Positions 7,003-15,945 of a stretch of 64,000 nucleotides of DNA are shown here, one piece after another. Each line of letters opens with the position of its first letter. The stretch's first letter is position 1. A program made the position numbers and the translations under genes. The notes beneath the pieces were generated by a model. It was not told where the DNA came from. It saw only the letters and a list, made by a program, of their open reading frames with translations, and ran no database searches. The stretch comes from CAYNNQ01 sp964398785 (GTDB lineage: Bacteria > Desulfobacterota > Desulfovibrionia > Desulfovibrionales > Desulfonatronovibrionaceae), in assembly GCA_964398785.1 (NCBI GenBank), contig CAYNNQ010000001.1:113949-177948 (forward strand). The letters run 5' to 3'.

Positions 7003-9870
7003 GTGTTTTTACGGCGCACGGGGTCGGTTGCGATGGCGGGAATCCTGTGTCTGCTTTTAAACGTATTTTTTTCTCCCTCCCCTGCATTGGCCCTTACCTA
7101 CTACTGGGGTCAGCACCCCCAAAACGAACGATTGGTATTTGAATTCCAATCCACCTCTCTGCCCGAATTCAATATCCGTCGTAGCGGCCCCCAAACACTT
7201 AAATTGCAGTTGCCGAAAGATATTTGGGCCAAGGAGTCCAAACCCCAACCGATAGACCTTTCGGGGTCCCGGCTGTTCGAGGATGTGGCCCTTTCAGGGA
7301 ACACCTTCTCCATCCACATGCAAACCAACCGTTTCGGGTATATATCCTTCCCTTTTCGGGAAGAGGACAAAATCGTCCTAGATGCCTTTTTTGATCCCAG
7401 TGGGGCCAAATGGAAGGAGGAAGAAAAAGGACAAACGGCAAAAGAACCAGAACAAAAAGCCCCTTCAAACAAAACAATGTCCCGGAAAGCAAAGAGAGAA
7501 AACAAGACAAGCTCCCGGCAAGCGGGACAAAAAAATAAAACCGAGAAAAAACAGAAGGAAAAAACCGTTCCCTCCCCCAAAAGACAAAAGAAAAACAAAG
7601 CAGGCAATACGCGGCAAACTCCCCCACACCCTTACAAAATCAAAAGCAGGATAAGGCATGTGGGCCCAAACAATGCTACTGCCATAAACGCCACGCCTGG
7701 GAAATCCCCGGGTTCGATAACCTACAACGCCTCTGCCCCAGCGGGCAGACAAAGCAAAAATGCCTCTCCAAAACAAAAAGATAACAGGACCAAAATCAAA
7801 GCCAACCAGACTAAAAAAATAAAAACGACTGCCAATCAAACAACACCCTCAAACCGGACCACAGCGGCAAATGCCTCCCAAAATGCCTCTTCCAACGCTA
7901 CCAAGCCGGACTTTGAGGGTATGATGACCTCTATTCGTGCGGCCATCGCCAACGGCGAATACCAAACCGCATACAACAGTCTAAAGACGATCAAGGACGA
8001 CCCCCGCCTCCCTGAAAAGTTCAAGGAAGAAGTGTTGTACAGTTATGCTGACGTGAGTTTTCAACTGTACAAAGACAATATTCAGGATCACGTGCAGGAA
8101 ATCCTCACCGCCTATAACCGAGCCACTAACTACGACCCGGACTCCCCTCGTCTTCCTCAGGCCCTGCTGAATATGGGCTACGCGAATTTAAAAGCGGGAA
8201 ACGTCCCTGAGGCACGGGGCTATTTTAATCTATTACGCAACAATCACCCCAATAACCGCAATATTCCCCTTACCTATTACTATTGGGGGGATTACCTGCT
8301 TAAAAACAAAAAGTATGAAAAGGCTGCCAATCAGTTTGAACATATAATCCAGGATCACCCGGACCACAAAATTGCCAAGAAAGCTGCCGTAGGCTTGGCC
8401 CGCAGTCTAAAAGAACTGGAATATTACAAACAGGCGCAAAAGATAATCGATTTCATCCAGCAACGCTGGCCCCGCTACTATCTGGATAATCCCCGGTTTT
8501 TGATGCTTTCCGGCTTCGTGGCCTATAAAAACGACAATTACTCCGAGGCCGCGGATAAATACTGGGCTTTCAAAAACCTTGTGCCCAAGGCCAAAGATGT
8601 GGATATCGCCCAAACCAGGATCGGGGACATATATCTGCGCCAGGGAAAAAAGAAAGCGGCCAAGGAAATTTACCAGGAAACCGTGAAAGAGTTTCCGGAC
8701 AAGGAGGGGGGGCTCATCTCGTCCATGCGCTTGGCCGAAGAAGGCATCTACGACGAACCAAGCATAAGCGACATGTTTACTGTGTTCGACCGCCCCTATA
8801 ATCAGCGCCCGGAAAAAATCTACAACCGGATTATAGATAATTTTCCGGATTCTCCTCTGGCTCCGGTGGCCCAATTAAAACTGGCCATGTGGAAATTGTT
8901 CAACGGAGACAACGCCGCCGCCCTAGAACAGGTACAAAATTTTCTCCGCAAATTCCCGAGTTCCAAATTAAAAGACCGGGCCTTAAAAGTTGGTAAAAAG
9001 GCTTTTTCCAAGCTTGTGGCCAAGCAAACTCCGGCCAAGGATTTCAAAAGGATTTTGGACATATGGAACAAGTACCCGTTTTTACAGAAAAACCAAAAAG
9101 AGCTTTCCCCTGGGACCCGCTTGGCCGTAGCAACCGCCATGTGGCACAATAAAGATACCCAAAGGGCACTCTCCACCGCGCGCTCCCTGCTTACCGCGAA
9201 TGGGGAAAAAGTCTCCAAGCAAAACCGCAATACCCTGGGACTGCTACTGAACATCCATCTGGATCGGAAAAACTGGGAGGCCATCACACAGCTAGCGGAA
9301 AAAGCAAAAGACTGGGATCTCCCCCAAAAACAGAAACAACAGCTCGATTATGCCCATGCCCTGTCCCTGGAAAAGATGGGGGAATCCCAAAAGGCCCTGC
9401 CCATATGGCGTCATTTGGGTTCGGATATAGAAATGCCGGGAAAAGAAAGGGCATTCGCTCTGTTTTACTTGGCCAAACAGGCCATGCGCAAAAAAGACTT
9501 TGAAGACGTTTACGTCTACGGCCAGGAGGCCCTATCCCTGTTTCTCCAGCAGGGAAAGAATAAAACCAAAATCAAGGAATGCCTAGATCTGCTAATTCGA
9601 GTCACCAGAAGAACAGGCCGCCCCAAGGAAGCTCTTGGATGGGCCCTGGAATACGGTTCTTATGTGGACAAAGACGATGAAGATTGGCCTTCTTTTAAAT
9701 ACACTTTGGGTGAACTTTACAAGGAAAACGGAAGTATGAAAAGATGGAGATCCACTTTAAAGGAATTGATTAAGGCTCGGCCGGAAACCAGATATGCCCG
9801 GATGGCCAACTCGGATTTGGATACGCAAAACCTGGAAAAAAAGGCCCAGGAGTTTATTTCCGGTTCTTGA
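7003..9870 (+). CDS. large secreted TPR protein with sequon-rich disordered linker
   Basis: The 955-residue product starts with a signal peptide (hydrophobic GILCLLLNVFF, cleavage near ALA-LTYYWG at about residue 31). Residues 31-135 form a beta-rich domain of unknown type. Residues about 136-305 are a Lys/Gln/Asn/Thr-rich linker in which 14 of 17 Asn lie in N-X-S/T. Residues about 305-940 are tetratricopeptide-like helical repeats (for example ALLNMGYANLKAGNVPEARGYF and YEKAANQFEHII). The GTG at 7003 has no clear Shine-Dalgarno; ATG at 7033 would still leave a signal peptide. It follows a sigma-54 activator. A periplasmic or surface scaffold role is likely; no enzyme motif is visible. Confidence 0.8.
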   Translation: MFLRRTGSVAMAGILCLLLNVFFSPSPALALTYYWGQHPQNERLVFEFQSTSLPEFNIRRSGPQTLKLQLPKDIWAKESKPQPIDLSGSRLFEDVALSGNTFSIHMQTNRFGYISFPFREEDKIVLDAFFDPSGAKWKEEEKGQTAKEPEQKAPSNKTMSRKAKRENKTSSRQAGQKNKTEKKQKEKTVPSPKRQKKNKAGNTRQTPPHPYKIKSRIRHVGPNNATAINATPGKSPGSITYNASAPAGRQSKNASPKQKDNRTKIKANQTKKIKTTANQTTPSNRTTAANASQNASSNATKPDFEGMMTSIRAAIANGEYQTAYNSLKTIKDDPRLPEKFKEEVLYSYADVSFQLYKDNIQDHVQEILTAYNRATNYDPDSPRLPQALLNMGYANLKAGNVPEARGYFNLLRNNHPNNRNIPLTYYYWGDYLLKNKKYEKAANQFEHIIQDHPDHKIAKKAAVGLARSLKELEYYKQAQKIIDFIQQRWPRYYLDNPRFLMLSGFVAYKNDNYSEAADKYWAFKNLVPKAKDVDIAQTRIGDIYLRQGKKKAAKEIYQETVKEFPDKEGGLISSMRLAEEGIYDEPSISDMFTVFDRPYNQRPEKIYNRIIDNFPDSPLAPVAQLKLAMWKLFNGDNAAALEQVQNFLRKFPSSKLKDRALKVGKKAFSKLVAKQTPAKDFKRILDIWNKYPFLQKNQKELSPGTRLAVATAMWHNKDTQRALSTARSLLTANGEKVSKQNRNTLGLLLNIHLDRKNWEAITQLAEKAKDWDLPQKQKQQLDYAHALSLEKMGESQKALPIWRHLGSDIEMPGKERAFALFYLAKQAMRKKDFEDVYVYGQEALSLFLQQGKNKTKIKECLDLLIRVTRRTGRPKEALGWALEYGSYVDKDDEDWPSFKYTLGELYKENGSMKRWRSTLKELIKARPETRYARMANSDLDTQNLEKKAQEFISGS

Positions 9871-9897
9871 AAAAATCCACATGAAGGAGGGAAGGAA

Positions 9898-10698
9898 ATG
9901 AAAAGAGAACCTGTGGTAGCCGGACAATTTTATCCGGCATCCAAGCAGGAGCTAAAAAAACAGGTCCAGGGCTTTTTGGAGGACAAACCGGATCAAGAGC
10001 GGACAATACTGGCCATGTGCCCGCATGCGGGATATATGTTCTCCGGGCCGGTGGCAGGCAAAACCCTGGGACGGGCCCGCATGGAAAAGGATATTATCCT
10101 CCTCGGTCCCAATCACAGCGGAGCTGGGGCAAGTATGGCCGTATGGCCGGACGGACAATGGGAAATACCCGGGGAATCAGTGTATATCAATGAAGACTTA
10201 GCCGGGAAGATTTGTTCCCTTCCGGGATTCCAATCCGACTACACCGCCCATCTACGCGAACATTCCCTGGAAGTTATACTCCCCTTCCTAAACGAATTGA
10301 ATCCGGGAACGCGCATTGTCCCTATAAGCATCTCTCAGGTAACTCCGGAAAGACTGTTAAGGGCCGGGGAAAACCTGGCTGAACTCCTCCAGGAAAACGA
10401 CACCCCGGCCACCATCGTAGTCAGTTCGGACATGAGCCATTTCATTCCCCATGAGCAGGCCCAAAAAATGGACAATCTGGCTTTGGAACAAATCCAGGCC
10501 CTTTCCCCGCAAGGACTTTTGCACACAGTCATGGAAAACCGCATTACCATGTGCGGGGTGCTTCCCATGGCGGTGGGATTGAGCTGTGCTTTGCGTCTCG
10601 GCGCGAGACAGGCGGAAATCGTGGACTATGCCACTTCCGGGGATATATTGGGCGACAAGAGCCAGGTGGTGGGTTACGCTGGCGTACTGGTAACCTGA
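9898..10698 (+). CDS. amrB: AmmeMemoRadiSam system protein B (MEMO1 family)
   Basis: The 266-residue protein matches the MEMO family: it begins REPVVAGQFYPAS, has CPHAGYMFSGPVAG (residues 40-53), LLGPNHSGAG, an EHSLEVILPFL segment and SSDMSHFIPH. These His, Asp and Cys positions line the catecholate-dioxygenase-like pocket in the family; the bacterial function is not established. In many genomes it is linked to an AMMECR1-domain protein and a radical SAM protein; neither is visible nearby. The start has an ideal AAGGAGGGAAGGAA leader. It follows the TPR gene by 27 bases and could be in the same transcript. Confidence 0.9.
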   Translation: MKREPVVAGQFYPASKQELKKQVQGFLEDKPDQERTILAMCPHAGYMFSGPVAGKTLGRARMEKDIILLGPNHSGAGASMAVWPDGQWEIPGESVYINEDLAGKICSLPGFQSDYTAHLREHSLEVILPFLNELNPGTRIVPISISQVTPERLLRAGENLAELLQENDTPATIVVSSDMSHFIPHEQAQKMDNLALEQIQALSPQGLLHTVMENRITMCGVLPMAVGLSCALRLGARQAEIVDYATSGDILGDKSQVVGYAGVLVT

Positions 10699-10720
10699 GA
10701 GGCCCGCACATAAATGATGC

Positions 10721-10747
10721 GCCTGCAAAAAAATATTTTTTGCAGGC
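10721..10747. terminator. bidirectional intrinsic terminator
   Basis: A perfect 12-bp inverted repeat (GCCTGCAAAAAA with TTTTTTGCAGGC, 3-base loop) lies between a plus-strand gene and the convergent folD. The stem carries A and T tracts on both sides, so it can terminate in either direction. Confidence 0.7.
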
Positions 10748-10782
10748 AGTGCTAAGCTAAAAGTCTTAAGTACAATCGAAGC

Positions 10783-10860
10783 TCTAGGCGCTTAACTTCA
10801 AAATACGACTTTTTGCATTTGCGTCTGTACGGCAAAAGGCCTAGATGCCTCGCCTGCGCC
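10783..10860. repeat. intergenic repeat, full copy
   Basis: The segment is bounded by TCTAGGC at 10783-10789 and GCCTAGA at 10839-10845, a 7-bp inverted repeat. Its reverse complement carries GAGGCATC and TGCAAAAAGTCG followed by GAAGTTAAGCGC. A shorter, diverged version occurs at the right end of the window (63946-63987). It holds no reading frame of note. Confidence 0.5.
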
Positions 10861-10879
10861 ACTATCCCTGGACCTTGGA

Positions 10880-11731
10880 TTAAGACTTCTCTATACGCTT
10901 TTCAAAGGACTGGACCGTATTCAAAAGCAATTGGGCAATAGTCATCGGCCCTACCCCCCCAGGCACGGGGGTAATGGCCTGGACCACATCCTTTAGGGCC
11001 TGAAAATCGCAATCTCCGACAAGGCCCTGCTCAGTGCGATTCATTCCCACATCCACCACTACAGCGCCCGGCTTTATCATATCCGCCCTTACAAACCGGG
11101 GGTTACCTATTGCAGCAAATACCATGTCCGCGGCCCTGAGTTCCGTTTGAATATCAGTGGTACGCGAATGGCAAATGGTTACAGTGGCATTGTTCTGTAA
11201 CAAAAGCAAAGACAGGGGTTTTCCCACTATATTGCTTCTGCCCAGCACTACCGCTTTTTTCCCGGACATGGAAATGTCATAGCGGTGCAAAAGCTCCATG
11301 ATACCAGCCGGTGTACAGGATCTGAAACCGGGTAAGCCAAGCATCAGGCTGCCCACACTCCAAGGATGGAAGCCGTCCACGTCCTTTTCCGGTAAAATAA
11401 GCTCCAGACACCGCTTGGAGTCCAGTCCGGAAGGCAAAGGCAGTTGCAGGAGTATGCCGTCTATGTCCGGATCGGCATTCAGCTCCATTATCTTCTTTTC
11501 CAGCTCTGCCTGGGTAATATCCGCAGCAAGGCGGAAACTTCGGGACTCAATTCCCACCTCCGCACAGGCCTTTTCCTTGTTGCGGACATAAATCTGCGAA
11601 CCGGGATCCTCTCCCACAAGAATGACCGCCAAACCGGGTGTCCGGCCGGATTCTTGTCCAAGCTGCGCCACCCTGGTTCCCAATTCGCCTCGAATATCGG
11701 CTGCCGTCTGCTTCCCGTCCAATAATATCAT
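10880..11731 (-). CDS. folD: methylenetetrahydrofolate dehydrogenase/cyclohydrolase
   Basis: The 283-residue enzyme interconverts 5,10-methylene-THF, 5,10-methenyl-THF and 10-formyl-THF in the cytoplasm. The catalytic-site stretch YVRNKEKACAEVGI contains the family Tyr and Lys. The Rossmann loop VVLGRSNIVGKPLSLLLL and the near-terminal TPVPGGVGPMTIAQLL are the two family signatures. The length is typical. Its formyl-THF product serves the AICAR transformylase encoded about 4 kb upstream on the same strand. The ATG at 11731 lies 92 bases after the eno stop. Confidence 0.96.
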   Translation of the reverse strand: MILLDGKQTAADIRGELGTRVAQLGQESGRTPGLAVILVGEDPGSQIYVRNKEKACAEVGIESRSFRLAADITQAELEKKIMELNADPDIDGILLQLPLPSGLDSKRCLELILPEKDVDGFHPWSVGSLMLGLPGFRSCTPAGIMELLHRYDISMSGKKAVVLGRSNIVGKPLSLLLLQNNATVTICHSRTTDIQTELRAADMVFAAIGNPRFVRADMIKPGAVVVDVGMNRTEQGLVGDCDFQALKDVVQAITPVPGGVGPMTIAQLLLNTVQSFEKRIEKS

Positions 11732-11823
11732 ATCTTTTTGTCTACCTCGTGGATGCGCTTTTTATCTTAAAAAATGCGAAACCCGGGAAATTTTCCCTAC
11801 CAAAGCCCCTCTCCGGGCAAAGA

Positions 11824-13110
11824 CTATTCAAACCATTCCGCGGCCAAAGCCGGGCCGAAATATTCGGCCTGGTCCCCCAGCTCCTCTTCTATACGCAAAA
11901 GCTGGTTGTATTTGGCTAGACGGTCACTGCGGCACAGGGAGCCGGTCTTTATCTGTCCGGAATTAACAGCCACGGCCAGATCGGATATAATATGGTCCTC
12001 GGTTTCCCCGGAACGATGGGAAATAATGGTCGAATAGGCGGATTCCTTGGCCATCTCTATGGTATCCAGGGTCTCGGTCAAAGTACCTATCTGGTTCAAT
12101 TTAATCAGTATGGAATTGGCCACATTTTGAGTAATCCCCTCCGCGAAAATGCTCGGATTGGTGACAAAGACATCATCGCCAACCAGCTGGACCTTTTCCC
12201 CCAAAATACGGGTTTGTTCCGTCCATCCTTCCCAGTCCATTTCCGCCAGGCTGTCCTCGATACTGACCAAGGGAAAAGAGGAAACCAGATCCAGGTAATA
12301 ATCTGTCATCTCTTGCGGGGTAAATTCTTTATTCTCTCCGGACAAAACATATTTGCCCTGGGAATAGAACTCCGAGGCTGCGGCATCAATGGCCAGAGCA
12401 ATCTCTGATCCCGGCTGATATCCGGATTGTTCAATGGCCCGGACCATATATTCAAAGGCCTGTTTATGGCTTTTCAGGTTCGGAGCAAAGCCGCCCTCAT
12501 CCCCCACTGCAGTGGAGTGCCCGTCTTTGGCCAAAATCGATTTGAGGGTCTGGAATGTTTCCGCTCCCATACGCAGGGCGTCCGTGAAACTCATTGCCCC
12601 CACGGGCATTATCATGAATTCCTGGATATCCAGGTTGTTCGAGGCGTGGGCCCCACCGTTGAGTATATTCATCATTGGAGCGGGCAAAATCTTGGCATTT
12701 ACGCCCCCCAGATACTGATAAAGGGGAAGGCCCAAAAAATTGGCTGCCGCTCGGGCAGTGGCCATGGAAACTCCCAGAATGGCGTTGGCTCCGAGACGGG
12801 ACTTGTTCTCGGTTCCGTCCAGATCGATCAAATGCTCGTCCAGCTCCACCTGGCGTAAGGCATTCATGCCCAGTGTTTCCTCGGCGATCTCTTCCAATAC
12901 GTTGGTTACTGCCCTTTCCACCGCTTTTCCGCCGTACACTGAGCTATCTCCGTCCCGGAGTTCAATGGCTTCCCTGGAACCGGTGGAAGCCCCGGATGGA
13001 ACAGCTGCCCGGCCCATCGTACCGCTTTCCAGATATACTTCCACCTCTACAGTGGGAGTCCCTCGGGAATCCAGAATCTGCCGGGACCATATGTCGGTAA
13101 TAATACTCAT
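11824..13110 (-). CDS. eno: enolase
   Basis: The 428-residue glycolytic enzyme converts 2-phosphoglycerate to phosphoenolpyruvate. It starts IWSRQILDSRGTPTVEVEV and shows GAPSGASTGSREA-type loop residues (here PSGASTGSREAIELRD), the Mg ligands in ALAIDAAASEF and VSIEDSL, and the signature SILIKLNQIGTLTET with the catalytic Lys. Length and motif order are normal. It follows coaX by one base, so the two are probably co-transcribed. Confidence 0.97.
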   Translation of the reverse strand: MSIITDIWSRQILDSRGTPTVEVEVYLESGTMGRAAVPSGASTGSREAIELRDGDSSVYGGKAVERAVTNVLEEIAEETLGMNALRQVELDEHLIDLDGTENKSRLGANAILGVSMATARAAANFLGLPLYQYLGGVNAKILPAPMMNILNGGAHASNNLDIQEFMIMPVGAMSFTDALRMGAETFQTLKSILAKDGHSTAVGDEGGFAPNLKSHKQAFEYMVRAIEQSGYQPGSEIALAIDAAASEFYSQGKYVLSGENKEFTPQEMTDYYLDLVSSFPLVSIEDSLAEMDWEGWTEQTRILGEKVQLVGDDVFVTNPSIFAEGITQNVANSILIKLNQIGTLTETLDTIEMAKESAYSTIISHRSGETEDHIISDLAVAVNSGQIKTGSLCRSDRLAKYNQLLRIEEELGDQAEYFGPALAAEWFE

Positions 13111-13111
13111 G

Positions 13112-13921
13112 CTAACCCTCCGCTGCTGATTTATTCGATTTTTCCATAAAGGCCATTTTTAACCCCTGTAACAACAAATCCCTCTGGACTATATCAATTT
13201 CCGGGGTAACGGCTGCTATCTCCTCGGCCAACCCACCGGTGGCCACTATCCGCGGTTCCTGGGCCACAAAACCCTTTAACCTGGCACAAACTCCCTGAAC
13301 CATGGAGGAAAATCCGTACAACAGTCCGTTTTGCAGACTCTGCCTTGTACTCTGCCCTATTGCCAAGGCCTGGTTAGCCGCCCCGGACAAGTCCACGCGG
13401 GGCAATTTGGCAGTCTGGGTTCCCAGGGACTGGATGGAGGAGAGGATCCCCGGACAAATAAGCCCTCCCAGATAAGTGTTGCCGGTAACGCAATCAAAAG
13501 TGGTGGCCGTCCCGAAATCGATTACAATAAAAGATTGGCAGGAAAACAAGCGTGTAGCCGCATAAGCACACACCAGCCGATCCGCGCCTACTTCTTCCGG
13601 GCGACGGTAGTGATTGTCTATTTCCAGCCCTATGTCCCGGGGGACGAATTGCACCGCGCAATTACACCAACGCCTTCCGGCTCCGCTTATGGCCTTTTCC
13701 AAATGAGGAACTACCGAGGAAACAATCCAATGCTGGACATCTTCGGGATACATGCCGGCGTTGGCCAATAAATTACATATGCTGCTCCCCATGGAATCCG
13801 CAGTAGCACGCTTTGGGGTGGGCAAACAAAATGTATAAGCAATGCCCTCCCCGCAATCCAGACCTATTTTTATATTTGTGTTGCCCACATCCAGAAGAAG
13901 CAAACCGCTTACTCTTCCCAT
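13112..13921 (-). CDS. coaX: type III pantothenate kinase
   Basis: The 269-residue protein phosphorylates pantothenate as the first committed step of coenzyme A synthesis. The N-terminal LLLDVGNTNIKIGL is the phosphate-binding ASKHA motif, EEVGADRLVCAYAA is the pantothenate-site motif, and IVIDFGTATTFDCV is the second phosphate loop. The family usually reads GTA with a T here, as seen. The start overlaps the upstream nuclease gene by 13 bases. The enzyme type uses a monovalent cation and is not inhibited by CoA in characterised members. Confidence 0.93.
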   Translation of the reverse strand: MGRVSGLLLLDVGNTNIKIGLDCGEGIAYTFCLPTPKRATADSMGSSICNLLANAGMYPEDVQHWIVSSVVPHLEKAISGAGRRWCNCAVQFVPRDIGLEIDNHYRRPEEVGADRLVCAYAATRLFSCQSFIVIDFGTATTFDCVTGNTYLGGLICPGILSSIQSLGTQTAKLPRVDLSGAANQALAIGQSTRQSLQNGLLYGFSSMVQGVCARLKGFVAQEPRIVATGGLAEEIAAVTPEIDIVQRDLLLQGLKMAFMEKSNKSAAEG

Positions 13922-15933
13922 GCCTCGCTCACCTTGATCTCATTATGCAACGGGTCCACTTTGCCGAAGCGCACCGAAAAACGTTGTCCCTCCCGGACGT
14001 TGCCTGCAAAGATGCTTTCCGGTCCCTTGACCATTATTTTCTCCCGGGGCAGGGCCAGAGTAACCATCTTGCCCGAATTGTCCACCACCACCCCGGAAAA
14101 GGCCTTATCCCTGTTTTGACGGAAATACAAGAGCTTCCAATACCGGGGACGGTATCTCTGTACTTTGCTCACCGCATTTATCCGGGAATTGAGAAATTTA
14201 AGTCTGCTCTCCAACTCTTCTTTTGTCCAAGCGGGTTTGTCCCCGCTAAGTGCGGCATAAACCTGCTTGGAATTGATCATATCCACATAACGGCGAAGCG
14301 GTGAAGTGATCGGGGCATAGGAGGAGACCCCCAGACACTTGTGCGGCCTGGGGACCGCTTCCGTCACAGTGGCCCCCATGCTGCGGACCAATTGAAAAAC
14401 GTTGACCGGGTCCGTCCATACTCCTGCCCCGCCGTCCGGAAGGACAATATCCTGGGTCCTGAACATGAGCGGGATATCTTGCTCTATTGCCCATCTTCCG
14501 ATTGCGGCATTGGCCATTATCATGAATTCGGAAACTGTAACCTGGGCTTCGGGGAACTGGCCGCTATCCACCAATTCCACCCGGGTATCTTTGCCTGCGG
14601 AGAAAAGCCTGATCTCCGGGTCGGGCTGTTCTATTACAATCGCCCCCTGTTTAACCCTGTTTTGGCGCAAAAGACGGGCCAAATGGTTGGCCCGGGAAAG
14701 GTGTGTTTCCTTTTCGATCCTGTCCTCCGCCTCAGCGTAAGTAATATTTTCTTCCACCTGGACCCAGGAAAAACAGGGAATTATTTCCTGCAATTCCCCC
14801 TGTTCGGAAATATATAGATCAAAGACGAGTGCCGGACGTTTTTCCCCGCAATGCAGGCTGAAAGTGTCTGTACCCAGTTCCGGGGGCAACATATGACAAT
14901 TACCCTCGGGCAAATACAGACTGGAGGCGCGGTGCATCACCGCCTCATCCAGGGGGGATTCAAAAGGCCAGGCCAAGGGGGGGCAGGCAAAGGCCAAACG
15001 CAACAAGAAACCTTCCTTGCGGGGCAAAAGGAGAAATGCGTCGTCTATATCCCATGTGGAAGCAGAGTCCACACTGACAAAGCCTTGTTTTACCGGTTCT
15101 TTTTCCGCGGCCTCGAAAACATCCTGTATTTCCCGGATATTGTCCCTGAACTCCCGAGTCCAGGTCTCCCCGCAGACATAATCCGCCTGATCCAGATGGA
15201 AGTTGTAATGCCAAGGCACAACCCCCCATAAACGGGCCAGCAGGAAAGGAAGATGCTGATCGCGGGGAAGTCCGGCGGTCAATTCATCCCAGGAAACATC
15301 CGGACAGCTTTCCGGATCGCTTATTTTTTCCAAAAGAATTTTTTGCAGCCTGTCCCGCAATTCTTGGTCCGCCGGTTCCTTATCCACGCCCTTACCAGAC
15401 CATAGACTCCGAAAAAATTGATTCCCCTCGCTGATCAGGCGTTTCTTCTCCTGTTGCAGGCGAGCCTCTTCCAAACGCCTATCCACCACCTCTTGGGTAA
15501 AGACCTCAAAATCCGGGGGAACAAATTTGAAATGATTTTTGGCCTGAAGCATAGCTCGACCCAAGGCAGCCAATCGGTCTTCCTCCCATTGCGGCCACAA
15601 GAGATCCGAGAACCAATACACCGGGGCTTTGTCTATTTCTCCCTGGGAAAGAGACCAGACCTCCAAGACATCCAGCTCCTCCCGTAATTTTTCCCTGGAA
15701 TTGGAGTGTTCCGCAAGGGCGGACAAAATGCTGTCCCTCGGGCTGGAAGCGGTATAGCTTGGACCACTCCAAGGCAGAAGACGGGAAAGGGGGAGTTTTA
15801 TTTCCCTTTTGTTGATATTTAAAAGCCTTGCTTTCTGATTTTGGATTTCCAGTACCCAGGCGATCACCGGCTGATTGTTTTGCAGATACTCCACAATCCA
15901 GCCCGGGCTTATATTTAGCGGTTTTGTGCTCAC
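13909..15933 (-). CDS. RNase II/R-family exoribonuclease
   Basis: The 674-residue protein contains an RNB catalytic domain at about residues 280-560, with VSVDSASTWDIDDAFLLL giving the catalytic Asp cluster and a later HRASSLYLPEGNCHMLPPEL and APITSPLRRYVDMINSKQ, both diagnostic. The N-terminal 270 residues do not show an obvious cold-shock pair, and the C-terminus (FSGVVVDNSGKMVTLALP onward) is S1-like. Length is between RNase II and RNase R, so I leave the symbol blank. It degrades RNA 3' to 5'. It sits between coaX (13-base overlap) and the AICAR transformylase gene, in the same direction. Confidence 0.88.
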   Translation of the reverse strand: MSTKPLNISPGWIVEYLQNNQPVIAWVLEIQNQKARLLNINKREIKLPLSRLLPWSGPSYTASSPRDSILSALAEHSNSREKLREELDVLEVWSLSQGEIDKAPVYWFSDLLWPQWEEDRLAALGRAMLQAKNHFKFVPPDFEVFTQEVVDRRLEEARLQQEKKRLISEGNQFFRSLWSGKGVDKEPADQELRDRLQKILLEKISDPESCPDVSWDELTAGLPRDQHLPFLLARLWGVVPWHYNFHLDQADYVCGETWTREFRDNIREIQDVFEAAEKEPVKQGFVSVDSASTWDIDDAFLLLPRKEGFLLRLAFACPPLAWPFESPLDEAVMHRASSLYLPEGNCHMLPPELGTDTFSLHCGEKRPALVFDLYISEQGELQEIIPCFSWVQVEENITYAEAEDRIEKETHLSRANHLARLLRQNRVKQGAIVIEQPDPEIRLFSAGKDTRVELVDSGQFPEAQVTVSEFMIMANAAIGRWAIEQDIPLMFRTQDIVLPDGGAGVWTDPVNVFQLVRSMGATVTEAVPRPHKCLGVSSYAPITSPLRRYVDMINSKQVYAALSGDKPAWTKEELESRLKFLNSRINAVSKVQRYRPRYWKLLYFRQNRDKAFSGVVVDNSGKMVTLALPREKIMVKGPESIFAGNVREGQRFSVRFGKVDPLHNEIKVSEAWEE

Positions 15934-15945
15934 TACAGCCCCGCC

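Noticed and set aside
6909..7003. Short frame encoding MNRRGLNHFLRT between the activator and TPR genes
   Set aside because: It is 17 codons long with no ribosome binding site and no conservation argument.
7110..7839. Several minus-strand frames opposite the TPR gene
   Set aside because: Their Phe/Leu/Cys richness mirrors the Lys/Gln-rich plus-strand linker; no start signal or domain.
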